Shown one piece after another: positions 26,420 through 34,811 of a DNA stretch of 64,000 nt. Within the stretch, counting starts at the first letter, position 1, and the number at the start of each line of letters is the position of its first letter. The notes under the pieces were generated by a model that was not told the DNA's origin, did not search any database, and saw only the letters and a list, made by a program, of their open reading frames with translations. The stretch covers positions 43,069 to 107,068 of the forward strand of contig NZ_BMPQ01000006.1 in assembly GCF_014647675.1 (NCBI RefSeq). The letters run 5' to 3'. This DNA comes from Streptomyces flaveus (GTDB lineage: Bacteria > Actinomycetota > Actinomycetes > Streptomycetales > Streptomycetaceae). The position numbers and the translations under genes are program-made.

Positions 26420-27385
26420 GTGACCATGCCCACCACAGCACCAGCCGCACACGCACTCGGCGACGTAACCGCGTCCGACAGCACACTGCGCCGCTTCCTC
26501 CACGGGCTGCCCGGCGTCGACACGGTCGGCCTGGAGGCGCGCGCCGCCTCGCTCGGCACCCGTTCCATCAAGACCACGGCGAAGGCGTACGCCATCGACC
26601 TCGCCATCTCGATGGTCGACCTGACGACGCTGGAAGGCGCGGACACCCCCGGCAAGGTCCGGGCACTCGGCGCCAAGGCCGTCCACCCCGACCCCACGGA
26701 CCGTACGACCCCCACGGCGGCAGCCGTCTGCGTCTACCCCGACATGGTGGCCACCGCCAAGGAAGCCGTCGCCGGCTCCGGCGTGAAGGTCGCCTCCGTC
26801 GCGACCGCCTTCCCCGCAGGCCGCGCCGCGCTCGACGTCAAGCTGGCCGACGTACGCGACGCCGTCGCGGCCGGGGCGGACGAGGTCGACATGGTCATCG
26901 ACCGCGGCGCTTTCCTCGCGGGGAACTACATGAAGGTGTACGACGAGATCGTCGCCGTGAAGGAGACCTGCGGGACGAGCGCCCGCCTGAAGGTCATCTT
27001 CGAGACCGGCGAGCTGTCGACGTACGACAACATCCGGCGCGCCAGCTGGCTCGGCATGCTGGCCGGTGCCGACTTCATCAAGACCTCGACGGGCAAGGTG
27101 GCGGTGAACGCGACGCCCGCGAACACCCTGCTCATGCTGGAGGCCGTGCGCGACTTCCGGGCGCAGACCGGGGTACAGGTCGGGGTGAAGCCCGCGGGCG
27201 GCATCCGCACCAGCAAGGACGCGATCAAGTTCCTGGTCCTGGTGAACGAGACGGCGGGTGAGGACTGGCTGGACAACCACTGGTTCCGCTTCGGCGCCTC
27301 CTCGCTCCTGAACGATCTGCTGATGCAGCGCCAGAAGCTGGCCACCGGCCGTTACTCCGGCCCCGACTACGTGACGGTGGATTGA
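26420..27385 (+). CDS. deoC: Deoxyribose-phosphate aldolase
   Basis: Class I aldolase splitting 2-deoxyribose-5-phosphate into acetaldehyde and glyceraldehyde-3-phosphate, the last step of deoxynucleoside breakdown. The 321-residue protein has the Schiff-base Lys221 in DFIKTSTGK and the second Lys257 in GVKPAGGIR. The GTG at 26420 follows TATGCT by 6 nt (an ATG two codons later is possible). An aldehyde dehydrogenase gene starts 5 bp after the stop, consistent with disposal of the acetaldehyde product. Operator CTACGCGCGTAG is in the promoter spacer. Confidence 0.95.
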   Translation: MTMPTTAPAAHALGDVTASDSTLRRFLHGLPGVDTVGLEARAASLGTRSIKTTAKAYAIDLAISMVDLTTLEGADTPGKVRALGAKAVHPDPTDRTTPTAAAVCVYPDMVATAKEAVAGSGVKVASVATAFPAGRAALDVKLADVRDAVAAGADEVDMVIDRGAFLAGNYMKVYDEIVAVKETCGTSARLKVIFETGELSTYDNIRRASWLGMLAGADFIKTSTGKVAVNATPANTLLMLEAVRDFRAQTGVQVGVKPAGGIRTSKDAIKFLVLVNETAGEDWLDNHWFRFGASSLLNDLLMQRQKLATGRYSGPDYVTVD

Positions 27386-27390
27386 TCATC

Positions 27391-28827
27391 ATGGCTTCCG
27401 TATTCGAATACGCGCCGGCCCCCGAGTCCCGGTCCGTCGTCGACATCGCGCCTTCGTACGGCCTGTTCATCGACGGTGAGTTCACCGAGGCGGCGGACGG
27501 CAAGGTCTTCAAGTCGATCTCACCCTCCACCGAAGAGGTCCTCTCCGAGGTCGCCCAGGCGGGCGCCGAGGACGTCGACCGTGCGGTGAAGGCCGCCCGT
27601 AAGGCCTTCGAGAAGTGGTCCGCGCTGCCGGGATCCGAGCGCGCCAAGTACCTCTTCCGTATCGCCCGCATCATCCAGGAGCGCAGCCGCGAACTGGCCG
27701 TCCTGGAGACGCTGGACAACGGAAAGCCCATCAAGGAGACACGCGACACCGACCTCCCCCTGGTCGCCGCGCACTTCTTCTACTACGCGGGCTGGGCGGA
27801 CAAGCTCGACCACGCCGGCTTCGGTGCGAACCCACGCCCCCTGGGCGTCGCGGGCCAGGTCATCCCCTGGAACTTCCCCCTCCTCATGCTGGCGTGGAAG
27901 ATCGCCCCGGCCCTCGCGACCGGCAACACGGTCGTCCTGAAGCCCGCCGAGACGACCCCCCTCTCGGCGCTGTTCTTCGCGGACATCTGCCGCCAGGCGG
28001 GCCTGCCCAAGGGCGTCGTCAACATCCTTCCGGGATACGGCGACGCGGGCGCCGCCTTGGTCGCGCACGAGGACGTGAACAAGGTCGCCTTCACCGGCTC
28101 GACAGCCGTCGGCAAGGAGATCGCGCGGACCATCGCGGGCACGCGCAAGAAGCTCACCCTCGAACTCGGCGGCAAGGGCGCCAACATCGTCTTCGACGAC
28201 GCACCCATCGACCAGGCCGTCGAGGGCATCGTCACGGGCATCTTCTTCAACCAGGGCCAGGTCTGCTGCGCGGGCTCCCGTCTCCTGGTCCAGGAGTCGA
28301 TCCAGGACGAGCTGCTGGAGTCGCTGAAGCGCCGCCTGTCGACCCTGCGCCTGGGCGACCCGCTCGACAAGAACACCGACATCGGCGCGATCAACTCCGC
28401 CGAACAGCTGGCCCGTATCACCGCACTCACCGAGCAGGGCGAGGCGGAGGGCGCCGAGCGCTGGTCCCCAGCCTGTGAACTGCCGTCCTCCGGCTACTGG
28501 TTCGCCCCGACGCTCTTCACGAACGTCACCCAGGCGCACACCATCGCCCGCGACGAGATCTTCGGCCCGGTGCTGTCCGTACTGTCCTTCCGCACGCCGG
28601 ACGAGGCGGTCGCCAAGGCCAACAACAGCCAGTACGGCCTCTCGGCGGGCATCTGGACGGAGAAGGGCTCCCGGATCCTGGCCGTCGCGAACAAGCTCCG
28701 CGCGGGCGTCGTCTGGTCCAACACGTTCAACAAGTTCGACCCGACCTCGCCGTTCGGCGGCTACAAGGAGTCGGGCTTCGGCCGCGAGGGCGGTCGTCAC
28801 GGCCTGGAGGCGTACCTCGATGTCTGA
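27391..28827 (+). CDS. NAD(P)-dependent aldehyde dehydrogenase
   Basis: A 478-residue ALDH-superfamily enzyme. Catalytic Cys292 is in QGQVCCAGSR and the general-base Glu258 in LELGGKG. The NAD-binding segment VIPWNFPLLM and the EIFGPVLSVL motif are intact. It starts 5 bp after deoC, so acetaldehyde from DeoC is the natural substrate; other aldehydes are possible. Its last 8 bp overlap the start of a second, truncated ALDH gene. It is one operon with deoC, closed by a 16-bp hairpin downstream of the second gene. Confidence 0.93.
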   Translation: MASVFEYAPAPESRSVVDIAPSYGLFIDGEFTEAADGKVFKSISPSTEEVLSEVAQAGAEDVDRAVKAARKAFEKWSALPGSERAKYLFRIARIIQERSRELAVLETLDNGKPIKETRDTDLPLVAAHFFYYAGWADKLDHAGFGANPRPLGVAGQVIPWNFPLLMLAWKIAPALATGNTVVLKPAETTPLSALFFADICRQAGLPKGVVNILPGYGDAGAALVAHEDVNKVAFTGSTAVGKEIARTIAGTRKKLTLELGGKGANIVFDDAPIDQAVEGIVTGIFFNQGQVCCAGSRLLVQESIQDELLESLKRRLSTLRLGDPLDKNTDIGAINSAEQLARITALTEQGEAEGAERWSPACELPSSGYWFAPTLFTNVTQAHTIARDEIFGPVLSVLSFRTPDEAVAKANNSQYGLSAGIWTEKGSRILAVANKLRAGVVWSNTFNKFDPTSPFGGYKESGFGREGGRHGLEAYLDV

Positions 28828-29728
28828 TCGGCTCAACGTGCTGAAGACCTACAAGCTGTACGTGGGCGGAAAGTTCCCGCGTTCCGAGAGCGGCCGGGTG
28901 TACGAGGTGACCACAGCAACATCAGCCGCTGGCGCGGCGGGGAAGGGCAAGTGGCTGGCGAACGCGCCCCTCGCCTCCCGCAAGGACGCCCGTGACGCGG
29001 TGGTCGCCGCGCGCAAGGCGTTCGGTCCCTGGTCCGGCGCGACGGCGTACAACCGCGGCCAGATCCTCTACCGCGTCGCCGAGATGCTGGAGGGCCGCAA
29101 GGAACAGTTCGTACGCGAGGTCGCGGAAGCGGAGGGCCTGTCGAAGTCCAAGGCCGCCGTCCAGGTCGACGCGGCGATCGACCGCTGGGTCTGGTACGCG
29201 GGCTGGACCGACAAGATCGCCCAGGTGGTGGGCGGCGGCAACCCGGTGGCGGGCCCGTTCTTCAACCTGTCGACGCCGGAGCCGACGGGCGTCGTGGTCG
29301 TACTCGCGCCGCAGGAGTCGTCGTTCCTGGGCCTGGTCTCGGTGGTCGCCCCGGTGATCGCGACCGGCAACACGGCGATCGTGGTGACGTCCGAGAAGTC
29401 CCCCCTCCCGGCCCTCTCCCTCGGCGAGGTCCTGGCCACCTCCGACCTCCCCGGCGGCGTGGTCAACGTTCTCTCCGGCCGTACGGCGGAAATCGCGACG
29501 CCCCTCGCGGCCCACCAGGACGTCAACGCGATCGATCTGGCCGGCGCGGATGACGTACTGGCGAAGGAACTGGAGATCGCGGCGGCGGACAACCTCAAGC
29601 GGGTCCTGCGTCCACAGCCTGTGGATTACGCGGAGACGCCCGGCATCGAGCGTATGACGGCGTTCCTCGAGACGAAGACGGTCTGGCACCCGACGGGTTC
29701 GCTGGGCGCGTCCGGCTCCTCGTACTAG
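28820..29728 (+). CDS. Truncated ALDH-like protein lacking the catalytic residues
   Basis: A 302-residue ALDH-superfamily protein that overlaps the preceding gene by 8 bp. It aligns with the N-terminal NAD-binding part of ALDH (FFNLSTPEPTGVVVVLAPQ, then the TGNTAIV and GGVVNVLSG segments) but ends after AGADDVLAKELEIAAADNLKRV. The Glu and Cys catalytic segments and the entire C-terminal catalytic domain are absent. It has its own stop and no visible downstream remnant, so it looks like a stable short form rather than a fresh frameshift. It may be a regulatory or assembly partner of the full-length enzyme. Confidence 0.85.
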   Translation: MSDRLNVLKTYKLYVGGKFPRSESGRVYEVTTATSAAGAAGKGKWLANAPLASRKDARDAVVAARKAFGPWSGATAYNRGQILYRVAEMLEGRKEQFVREVAEAEGLSKSKAAVQVDAAIDRWVWYAGWTDKIAQVVGGGNPVAGPFFNLSTPEPTGVVVVLAPQESSFLGLVSVVAPVIATGNTAIVVTSEKSPLPALSLGEVLATSDLPGGVVNVLSGRTAEIATPLAAHQDVNAIDLAGADDVLAKELEIAAADNLKRVLRPQPVDYAETPGIERMTAFLETKTVWHPTGSLGASGSSY

Positions 29729-29770
29729 CCGTACTGGGCCCGCGGGCGCGTCACGAACCGCACAAGCCGG

Positions 29771-29808
29771 CAGCCCTGGCCCTCCTCCGTCCAGGAGGGC
29801 CAGGGCTG
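29771..29808. terminator. 16-bp perfect hairpin ending the deoC operon
   Basis: CAGCCCTGGCCCTCCT (29771-29786) pairs perfectly with 29793-29808 around the loop CCGTCC. It lies 43 bp after the last ALDH stop. No U-run, but the stem is very stable. Confidence 0.8.
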
Positions 29809-29880
29809 CGATGTGATGCGTGCTCCAAAGGCGACCCGCAGGGTCGGCAAGGAGCCCTCGATGCCGCACACTGGTGCCTC

Positions 29881-30516
29881 GTGAGTTCCCATCCCCAGAT
29901 ACCCACCCGGGTCGTGCTGCTGTGCGGCCCCTCCGGCTCCGGCAAGTCCCTTCTCGCGGCCCGTTCCGGTCTCCCGGTGCTGCGGCTCGACGACTTCTAC
30001 AAGGAGGGCGACGACCCGACGCTGCCGCAGGTGGCGGGCAGTTCGGACATCGACTGGGACCATCCGCTGTCCTGGGACGCGGACACCGCCGTCGCGGCGA
30101 TCGTCGAGCTGTGCCGTACGGGGCACACGAAGGTTCCCGTGTACGACATCTCCCTCAGCGCCCGTACCGGCGAGGAGACCGTCGGCATCGGGCGGACCCC
30201 GCTGTTCATCGCGGAAGGCATCTTCGCCGCCGAGATCGTCGGGCGCTGCCAGGAACTCGGGGTGCTGGCGGACGCGCTGTGTCTGAGCCGCGGGCCGGTG
30301 CGGACATTCCGCCGCCGCTTTCTGCGGGACCTCAAGGAGGGCCGCAAGTCCGTCCCGTTCCTGCTCCGCCGCGGCTGGCGCCTGATGCGCGCCGAACGCT
30401 CCATCGTGTCCCGCCAGACGTCCCTGGGCGCCCACGCCTGCGACAAGGACGAGGCACTGGGCAGGCTGGCGGCGGCCGCTGCGGGACGGTGTGTGAAGGC
30501 GCGTACGGCGGCGTAG
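29881..30516 (+). CDS. Uridine kinase-like P-loop protein
   Basis: A 211-residue P-loop nucleoside-kinase-like protein, expected to phosphorylate uridine or cytidine. Walker A GPSGSGKS is at 16-23, RLDDFYKEGDDP follows as in uridine kinases, and DIDWDHP and IAEGIFA match substrate and Walker B segments. It is annotated as uridine kinase in relatives, but substrate is unproven. The GTG at 29881 has CACACT 8 nt upstream and no Shine-Dalgarno sequence, possibly leaderless. It follows the deoC operon terminator and adds a salvage step to the neighbouring catabolic genes. Confidence 0.85.
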   Translation: MSSHPQIPTRVVLLCGPSGSGKSLLAARSGLPVLRLDDFYKEGDDPTLPQVAGSSDIDWDHPLSWDADTAVAAIVELCRTGHTKVPVYDISLSARTGEETVGIGRTPLFIAEGIFAAEIVGRCQELGVLADALCLSRGPVRTFRRRFLRDLKEGRKSVPFLLRRGWRLMRAERSIVSRQTSLGAHACDKDEALGRLAAAAAGRCVKARTAA

Positions 30517-30551
30517 TCACGTACGCCCGCTTCAATCACGTACGCACAAAA

Positions 30552-30592
30552 AAGCGGGACTGGATGGACCCCCCGGCCCTCCAGCCCCGCTT
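30552..30592 (-). terminator. Rho-independent terminator of sigQ
   Basis: Arms 30552-30564 and 30580-30592 pair over 13 bp with one mismatch. On the minus strand the stem is followed by seven T residues, the classic intrinsic form. It lies about 160 bp after the sigma-factor stop. It can also serve the convergent kinase gene. Confidence 0.85.
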
Positions 30593-30597
30593 CTCGT

Positions 30598-30748
30598 TAC
30601 CCCCGTGGTCCCCCGTTGACCCCGTTGATCCCCCCTGCAGTGCTCCCCCGTTACCTGTCCGCCGCCTCCCCCCAGAGTGACGAACAGCCCCCGTGCTTCC
30701 CCCGTACTTACCTTCCCCCGTACTTTCTTTCCCCCGTTGCCCCCGGGC
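30598..30748 (-). repeat. G-rich short repeats in the sigQ 3' region
   Basis: Eight irregularly spaced copies of CCCCGT (mostly CCCCCGT followed by T, A or G) occur in about 150 bp; on the sigQ-sense strand they read as ACGGGG(G). They lie between the sigma-factor stop and its terminator and would give the 3' UTR recurrent G-runs that could form G-quadruplexes. Confidence 0.6.
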
Positions 30749-30755
30749 GGGCCTG

Positions 30756-31502
30756 TCAGGCGACAAGCTCCCCGAAGGACTCCTCCTCGTCACGGCCGAA
30801 GCTGAGGACCTCGTCCTCGCGCAGCCGGCGGAGCGACCGCCAGATGCTGGACTTCACCGTGCCGACACTGATGTCGAGGATCTCCGCGATCTCCGGGTCC
30901 GTGCGGCCCTCGTAGTAACGAAGGACCAGCATGGTGCGCTGGAGTTCGGGGAGCCGGGCGAGCGCCTGCCACAGGACGGCGCGCAGTTCGGTGCCACGCA
31001 TCGCGTCCGTGTCGCCGGCCGTCTCCGGCAGCTCCTCGGTCGGGTATTCGTTCAGCTTGCGGCGGCGCCACGCGCTGATGTGCAGATTGGTCATGGTGCG
31101 GCGGAGGTAGCCCCCGACCGCGGCCTTGTCGCTGATCCGGTCCCACGCCTTGTACGTCGAGAAGAGGGCGCTCTGGAGCAGGTCCTCGGCCTCGAAGCGG
31201 TCGCCGGTCAGGTGGTAGGCGGTTGCGTACAGGGAGGCGCGGCGCTCCTGGACGTAGGCGGTGAACTCCGCCTCCGACACCGAACGACGCTCCCCCGAGC
31301 CCTCCCCGTACGTGGATCCCCCGTTGCCCCCCACCAGATGTGCGTCAACCACCGTCATGTACGACCCGGTGTGCTGACGCCCGGTACCGCGAGCGCACCC
31401 CCGCCCGCTCACGGCACCGGACTTCTCCGTGTTGCGCGTGACGTCGTGAAGACGCGTGACAACTGCGACCGCGCTAGTGCTGGTGCTGTGCAGCGTGTTC
31501 AT
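30756..31502 (-). CDS. sigQ: SigQ-type RNA polymerase sigma factor
   Basis: A 248-residue ECF-type sigma factor of the SigE-like family. Region 2 (about 80-150, with AYHLTGDRFEAEDLLQSALFSTYKAWDR) and region 4 (about 175-235, LPELQRTMLVLRYYEGRTDPEIAEILDISVGTVKSSIWRSLRRLRE) are intact. The divergent afsQ1-afsQ2 identify it as sigQ, which in S. coelicolor is an AfsQ1 target influencing antibiotic production. The ATG at 31502 follows a GGGGGG run; a later ATG (about residue 49) may be the functional start because the first 50 residues are not sigma-like. Confidence 0.9.
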   Translation of the reverse strand: MNTLHSTSTSAVAVVTRLHDVTRNTEKSGAVSGRGCARGTGRQHTGSYMTVVDAHLVGGNGGSTYGEGSGERRSVSEAEFTAYVQERRASLYATAYHLTGDRFEAEDLLQSALFSTYKAWDRISDKAAVGGYLRRTMTNLHISAWRRRKLNEYPTEELPETAGDTDAMRGTELRAVLWQALARLPELQRTMLVLRYYEGRTDPEIAEILDISVGTVKSSIWRSLRRLREDEVLSFGRDEEESFGELVA

Positions 31503-31612
31503 CTCGCGCCCCCCGTCGTGGAGTTCCGGTTTCTCGGCACTGCTCTGTGGTGCTGTTCTGCGGTGCTTCCTTGCCTGTGCCGAGAAGCTTGCCTACGCGA
31601 CTTCATGACGGT

Positions 31613-31639
31613 GTCAGCCGACTGTCACAGGCGTGCAAC
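31613..31639. promoter_or_regulatory. Candidate AfsQ1 site: three half-sites at 11-bp spacing
   Basis: GTCAG (31613), GTCAC (31624) and GCAAC (31635) recur every 11 bp. The known AfsQ1 consensus is GTnAC-N6-GTnAC. The central half-site is exact and the flanking ones differ at one position. The cluster lies in the divergent gap, about 110 bp from sigQ and 150 bp from afsQ1. Confidence 0.6.
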
Positions 31640-31791
31640 AGGGGCGGGGCCCAGGCGCGGCACAGGTTGATCACAGAGAAGCGTCGTACGGCTACTCATC
31701 CGGTATCTCGGACGCTCACTCCTATGGGCGAGATGTGTGGGAGCGCTCCAGGAGTCGATACGGCGCCGTGTCATGGGACAGAATGACGTCC

Positions 31792-32469
31792 GTGCCTTCC
31801 CTGTTGCTGATCGAGGACGATGACGCCATCCGTACGGCCCTGGAGCTGTCGCTGACGCGCCAGGGGCACCGTGTGGCCACCGCTGCCACCGGAGAGGACG
31901 GTCTGAAACTGCTGCGCGAGCAGCGGCCGGACCTGATCGTGCTGGATGTGATGCTGCCCGGCATCGACGGGTTCGAGGTGTGCCGGCGCATCCGGCGCAC
32001 GGACCAGCTGCCGATCATCCTGCTCACCGCCCGCAGTGACGACATCGACGTGGTGGTCGGGCTGGAGTCGGGAGCCGACGACTATGTCGTCAAGCCGGTG
32101 CAGGGGCGGGTGCTGGACGCCCGTATCCGGGCCGTGCTGCGGCGTGGCGAGCGGGAGGCCAACGACTCGGCGACGTTCGGCAGTCTGGTGATCGACCGCG
32201 CGGCGATGACGGTCACCAAGAACGGCGAGGATCTCCAACTGACGCCCACCGAGCTGCGGTTGCTCCTGGAGCTCAGCCGCCGACCCGGACAGGCTCTGTC
32301 CCGCCAGCAGTTGCTGCGGCTGGTGTGGGAGCACGACTACCTCGGTGACTCGCGGCTCGTCGACGCCTGTGTGCAGCGGCTGCGCGCGAAGGTGGAGGAC
32401 GTGCCGTCCTCGCCGACGCTGATCCGTACCGTGCGCGGCGTGGGATACCGGCTGGACAGTCCTCAGTGA
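31792..32469 (+). CDS. afsQ1: Response regulator AfsQ1
   Basis: OmpR-family response regulator that in S. coelicolor responds to nitrogen-related stress and activates antibiotic genes and sigQ. The 225-residue protein has a receiver domain with phospho-acceptor Asp52 in LIVLDVMLPG, switch Thr in LLTARS and Lys in YVVKPV, then a winged-helix effector domain (about 130-225). The GTG at 31792 gives the known length. CAGAAT ends 7 nt upstream and there is no Shine-Dalgarno sequence, so it is probably leaderless (ATG at 31783 is the alternative). It overlaps afsQ2 by 4 bp. Confidence 0.96.
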   Translation: MPSLLLIEDDDAIRTALELSLTRQGHRVATAATGEDGLKLLREQRPDLIVLDVMLPGIDGFEVCRRIRRTDQLPIILLTARSDDIDVVVGLESGADDYVVKPVQGRVLDARIRAVLRRGEREANDSATFGSLVIDRAAMTVTKNGEDLQLTPTELRLLLELSRRPGQALSRQQLLRLVWEHDYLGDSRLVDACVQRLRAKVEDVPSSPTLIRTVRGVGYRLDSPQ

Positions 32470-34076
32470 CCCCATCGCAGGACAAGCTCCGCGGCTGGGC
32501 CGCGGCGCGCAGGACGATACTGGCGGGGCTGCGCTTCACGAGCCTGCGACTACGTCTGGTCGTCGTGTTCGGGCTCGTCGCGCTCACCGCGGCGGTGTCG
32601 GCGTCGGGAATCGCGTACTGGCTCAACCGCGAGGCCGTGCTGACCCGTACTCAGGACGCGGTGCTGCGCGACTTCCAGCAGGAGATGCAGAACCGCGCGA
32701 GCGCGCTGGCGGTGCATCCGACGCAGGACGATCTGGAGGCCGCCGCACGCCAGATGGCCAACAGCCCGCAGGGGTTCAGTGTGCTGCTGATCGCCGAGGA
32801 CGAGGCGGGGCAGACCGTTGTCGGCAACTCCGACCTGGACGACTTCTCCCTGGACGATGTGCCCAAGTCCCTTCAGAAGGCGGTGAACAGGGAGCAGGAG
32901 CTCACCTCGGGCAACAAGCACCCGTACCACCTGTACTGGCAGCGGATCCTCGACGGCGACCATCCGTATCTGGTGGGCGGCGCGAAGGTGATCGGGGGCG
33001 GGCCGACCGGTTACATGCTCAAGTCCCTGGAGCCGGAGGCCGAGGACCTCGACTCCCTTGCCTGGTCGCTGGGTATCGCGACCGGGCTCGCGCTGATCGG
33101 TTCGGCGCTGCTCGCGCAGGCCGCCGCGACGACCGTGCTCAGGCCGGTGCACCGACTCGGCACGGCGGCCCGGCGGCTCGGCGAGGGCAAGCTGGACACC
33201 CGGCTGCGGGTGTCGGGCACGGACGAACTCGCGGATCTGTCACGGACGTTCAACCGTGCCGCGGAGGCTCTGGAGAAGCGGGTCGCGGACATGAGTGCGC
33301 GCGATGAGGCCTCCCGCCGCTTCGTGGCGGACATGTCGCACGAACTACGGACGCCGCTGACCGCGATCACCGCCGTGACCGAGGTCCTGGAGGAGGAACT
33401 CGACGCGGAGACCGGCAGCGTGGACCCGATGATCGAGCCCGCCGTACGCCTCGTCGTCAGCGAGACGCGGCGCCTGAACGACCTCGTGGAGAACCTCATG
33501 GAGGTCACCCGCTTCGACGCGGGCACGGCCCGGCTCGTCCTGGACGACGTCGACATAGCCGACCAGATCACCGCCTGTATCGACGCGCGCGCCTGGCTGG
33601 ACGCGGTGGAGCTGGACGCCGAGCGCGGCATCACCGCGCGTCTCGACCCGCGCCGCCTGGACGTGATCCTGGCGAACCTGATCGGCAACGCCCTCAAGCA
33701 CGGCGGCTCCCCGGTGCGCGTGTCCGTGCGCGAGGAGGGGGACGACGTGCTCATCGAGGTGCAGGATCACGGCCCCGGCATCCCCGAGGAGGTCCTCCCG
33801 CACGTCTTCGACCGCTTCTACAAGGCGAGCGCCTCCCGCCCGCGCTCGGAGGGCAGCGGCCTGGGCCTGTCCATCGCCCTGGAGAACGCGCACATCCACG
33901 GTGGCGAGCTCACCGCCGCCAACTCCCCCGATTCGGGCGCCGTGTTCACTCTGAGGCTGCCGCAGGACGCCTCGGTCCTGATGGAAGAGGAGGACCGGCA
34001 GGAGCGGTCGGGCCGCGGAAACCGGAAGAACGGCAAGTCCCGTGAGGGCAACGGCTCCGAGGGGGAGGGGCGATGA
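32466..34076 (+). CDS. afsQ2: Sensor histidine kinase AfsQ2
   Basis: Membrane sensor kinase partner of AfsQ1, 536 residues. Two transmembrane helices (about 27-50 and 195-220) flank an extracytoplasmic sensor. A HAMP domain (about 220-275) and the dimerisation domain with phospho-His292 in MSHELRTPLTA follow. The ATPase domain carries the N box NALKHG, the G1 motif DHGPGIP and G2 SGLGLSIALE. The tail is charged and low-complexity. GTGA overlap with afsQ1 and ATGA overlap with the lipoprotein gene indicate translational coupling of three genes. Confidence 0.96.
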   Translation: MTPSQDKLRGWAAARRTILAGLRFTSLRLRLVVVFGLVALTAAVSASGIAYWLNREAVLTRTQDAVLRDFQQEMQNRASALAVHPTQDDLEAAARQMANSPQGFSVLLIAEDEAGQTVVGNSDLDDFSLDDVPKSLQKAVNREQELTSGNKHPYHLYWQRILDGDHPYLVGGAKVIGGGPTGYMLKSLEPEAEDLDSLAWSLGIATGLALIGSALLAQAAATTVLRPVHRLGTAARRLGEGKLDTRLRVSGTDELADLSRTFNRAAEALEKRVADMSARDEASRRFVADMSHELRTPLTAITAVTEVLEEELDAETGSVDPMIEPAVRLVVSETRRLNDLVENLMEVTRFDAGTARLVLDDVDIADQITACIDARAWLDAVELDAERGITARLDPRRLDVILANLIGNALKHGGSPVRVSVREEGDDVLIEVQDHGPGIPEEVLPHVFDRFYKASASRPRSEGSGLGLSIALENAHIHGGELTAANSPDSGAVFTLRLPQDASVLMEEEDRQERSGRGNRKNGKSREGNGSEGEGR

Positions 34077-34720
34077 CCGTACGCGGCTCAGGGGGCGTAC
34101 GTAGCTCAGGGGGCGTACGCCGGGTGCGTACCGCCCTGCTCGCTGTGCCGTTGCTCGCCGTGGCGCTCGCCGGATGCGGGATCCGGCCGACTGAGGTGCC
34201 TACCGAGTTCGGGCCCGCGCCCTCCCGGTTGTCCTGTACGGCGAGTGGACCGGGTCTCGCTACGCAGTCCTCGGGCGGGATCCTCGTCCAGGTCTTCATG
34301 CTGTGCTCCTCGCAACTGGTGCGGGTCGACCGAATCGTGCGCGTCACCGACGGCAACACGGAGATGGACCGCGTACAGGCCGCGCAGGCGCTCCTCGACC
34401 AGCTCGCCGCGGAACCGACGGACGCCGAGCGGCAGGCGGGCTACACGACGGACGTCCAGGACGGCATGACGGTCGGCGAGCCGCGCCCCGAGGACCCGGA
34501 CGGCGCGCTCCGGCTCAGCACCGAGCCCGCCGCCCTCACCTCGTACGCGCTGGCCCAGCTCATCTGCACCTTCAGCGCCTCGGCCGCGGCCTCCGACGGC
34601 GGCGCGGTCATCCTCGGCGGCCCTGGCACGGACCCCGTACGCCGCTACGAGTGCACGCCCGAGGTCCTCTCCCGGCCGGGCACCCAGTCCCCGCCGTCGA
34701 CGGAGATCGGCCGGCCCTGA
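34073..34720 (+). CDS. afsQ3: AfsQ-linked lipoprotein
   Basis: A 215-residue lipoprotein with lipobox LAGC (Cys35). It has about 180 extracytoplasmic residues without a recognised catalytic motif. Its ATG overlaps the afsQ2 stop by 4 bp, so it is made with the kinase and probably modulates its sensing, as accessory lipoproteins of two-component systems do. The N-terminus is extended by a tandem 18-bp DNA repeat (about 34080-34120) encoding VRGSGG and VRSSGG, giving an unusually basic leader. Named by position after S. coelicolor afsQ3. Confidence 0.85.
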   Translation: MTVRGSGGVRSSGGVRRVRTALLAVPLLAVALAGCGIRPTEVPTEFGPAPSRLSCTASGPGLATQSSGGILVQVFMLCSSQLVRVDRIVRVTDGNTEMDRVQAAQALLDQLAAEPTDAERQAGYTTDVQDGMTVGEPRPEDPDGALRLSTEPAALTSYALAQLICTFSASAAASDGGAVILGGPGTDPVRRYECTPEVLSRPGTQSPPSTEIGRP

Positions 34721-34740
34721 GGCCTGGGCCTGTGGCAGAC

Positions 34741-34758
34741 GCCTCACCTGTGTGAGGC
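34741..34758 (+). terminator. Short hairpin after afsQ3
   Basis: GCCTCAC and GTGAGGC arms around CTGT, 20 bp after the afsQ3 stop. It is a 7-bp stem without a U-run, so a weak terminator candidate. Confidence 0.45.
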
Positions 34759-34811
34759 AAGCCCTTGCGACACACGGAACCGATCCTGCCGAAGGCCGCG
34801 TCTTGGGGGGC

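Noticed and set aside
30598..30748. CRISPR-like appearance of the repeated CCCCCGT units
   Set aside because: Units are only 6-7 bp with irregular spacing and no longer conserved repeat or cas gene.
34752..34811. Earlier GTG start for the VanZ-like protein
   Set aside because: Lies in the hairpin after afsQ3 without a ribosome site, and the added residues are not membrane-protein-like.
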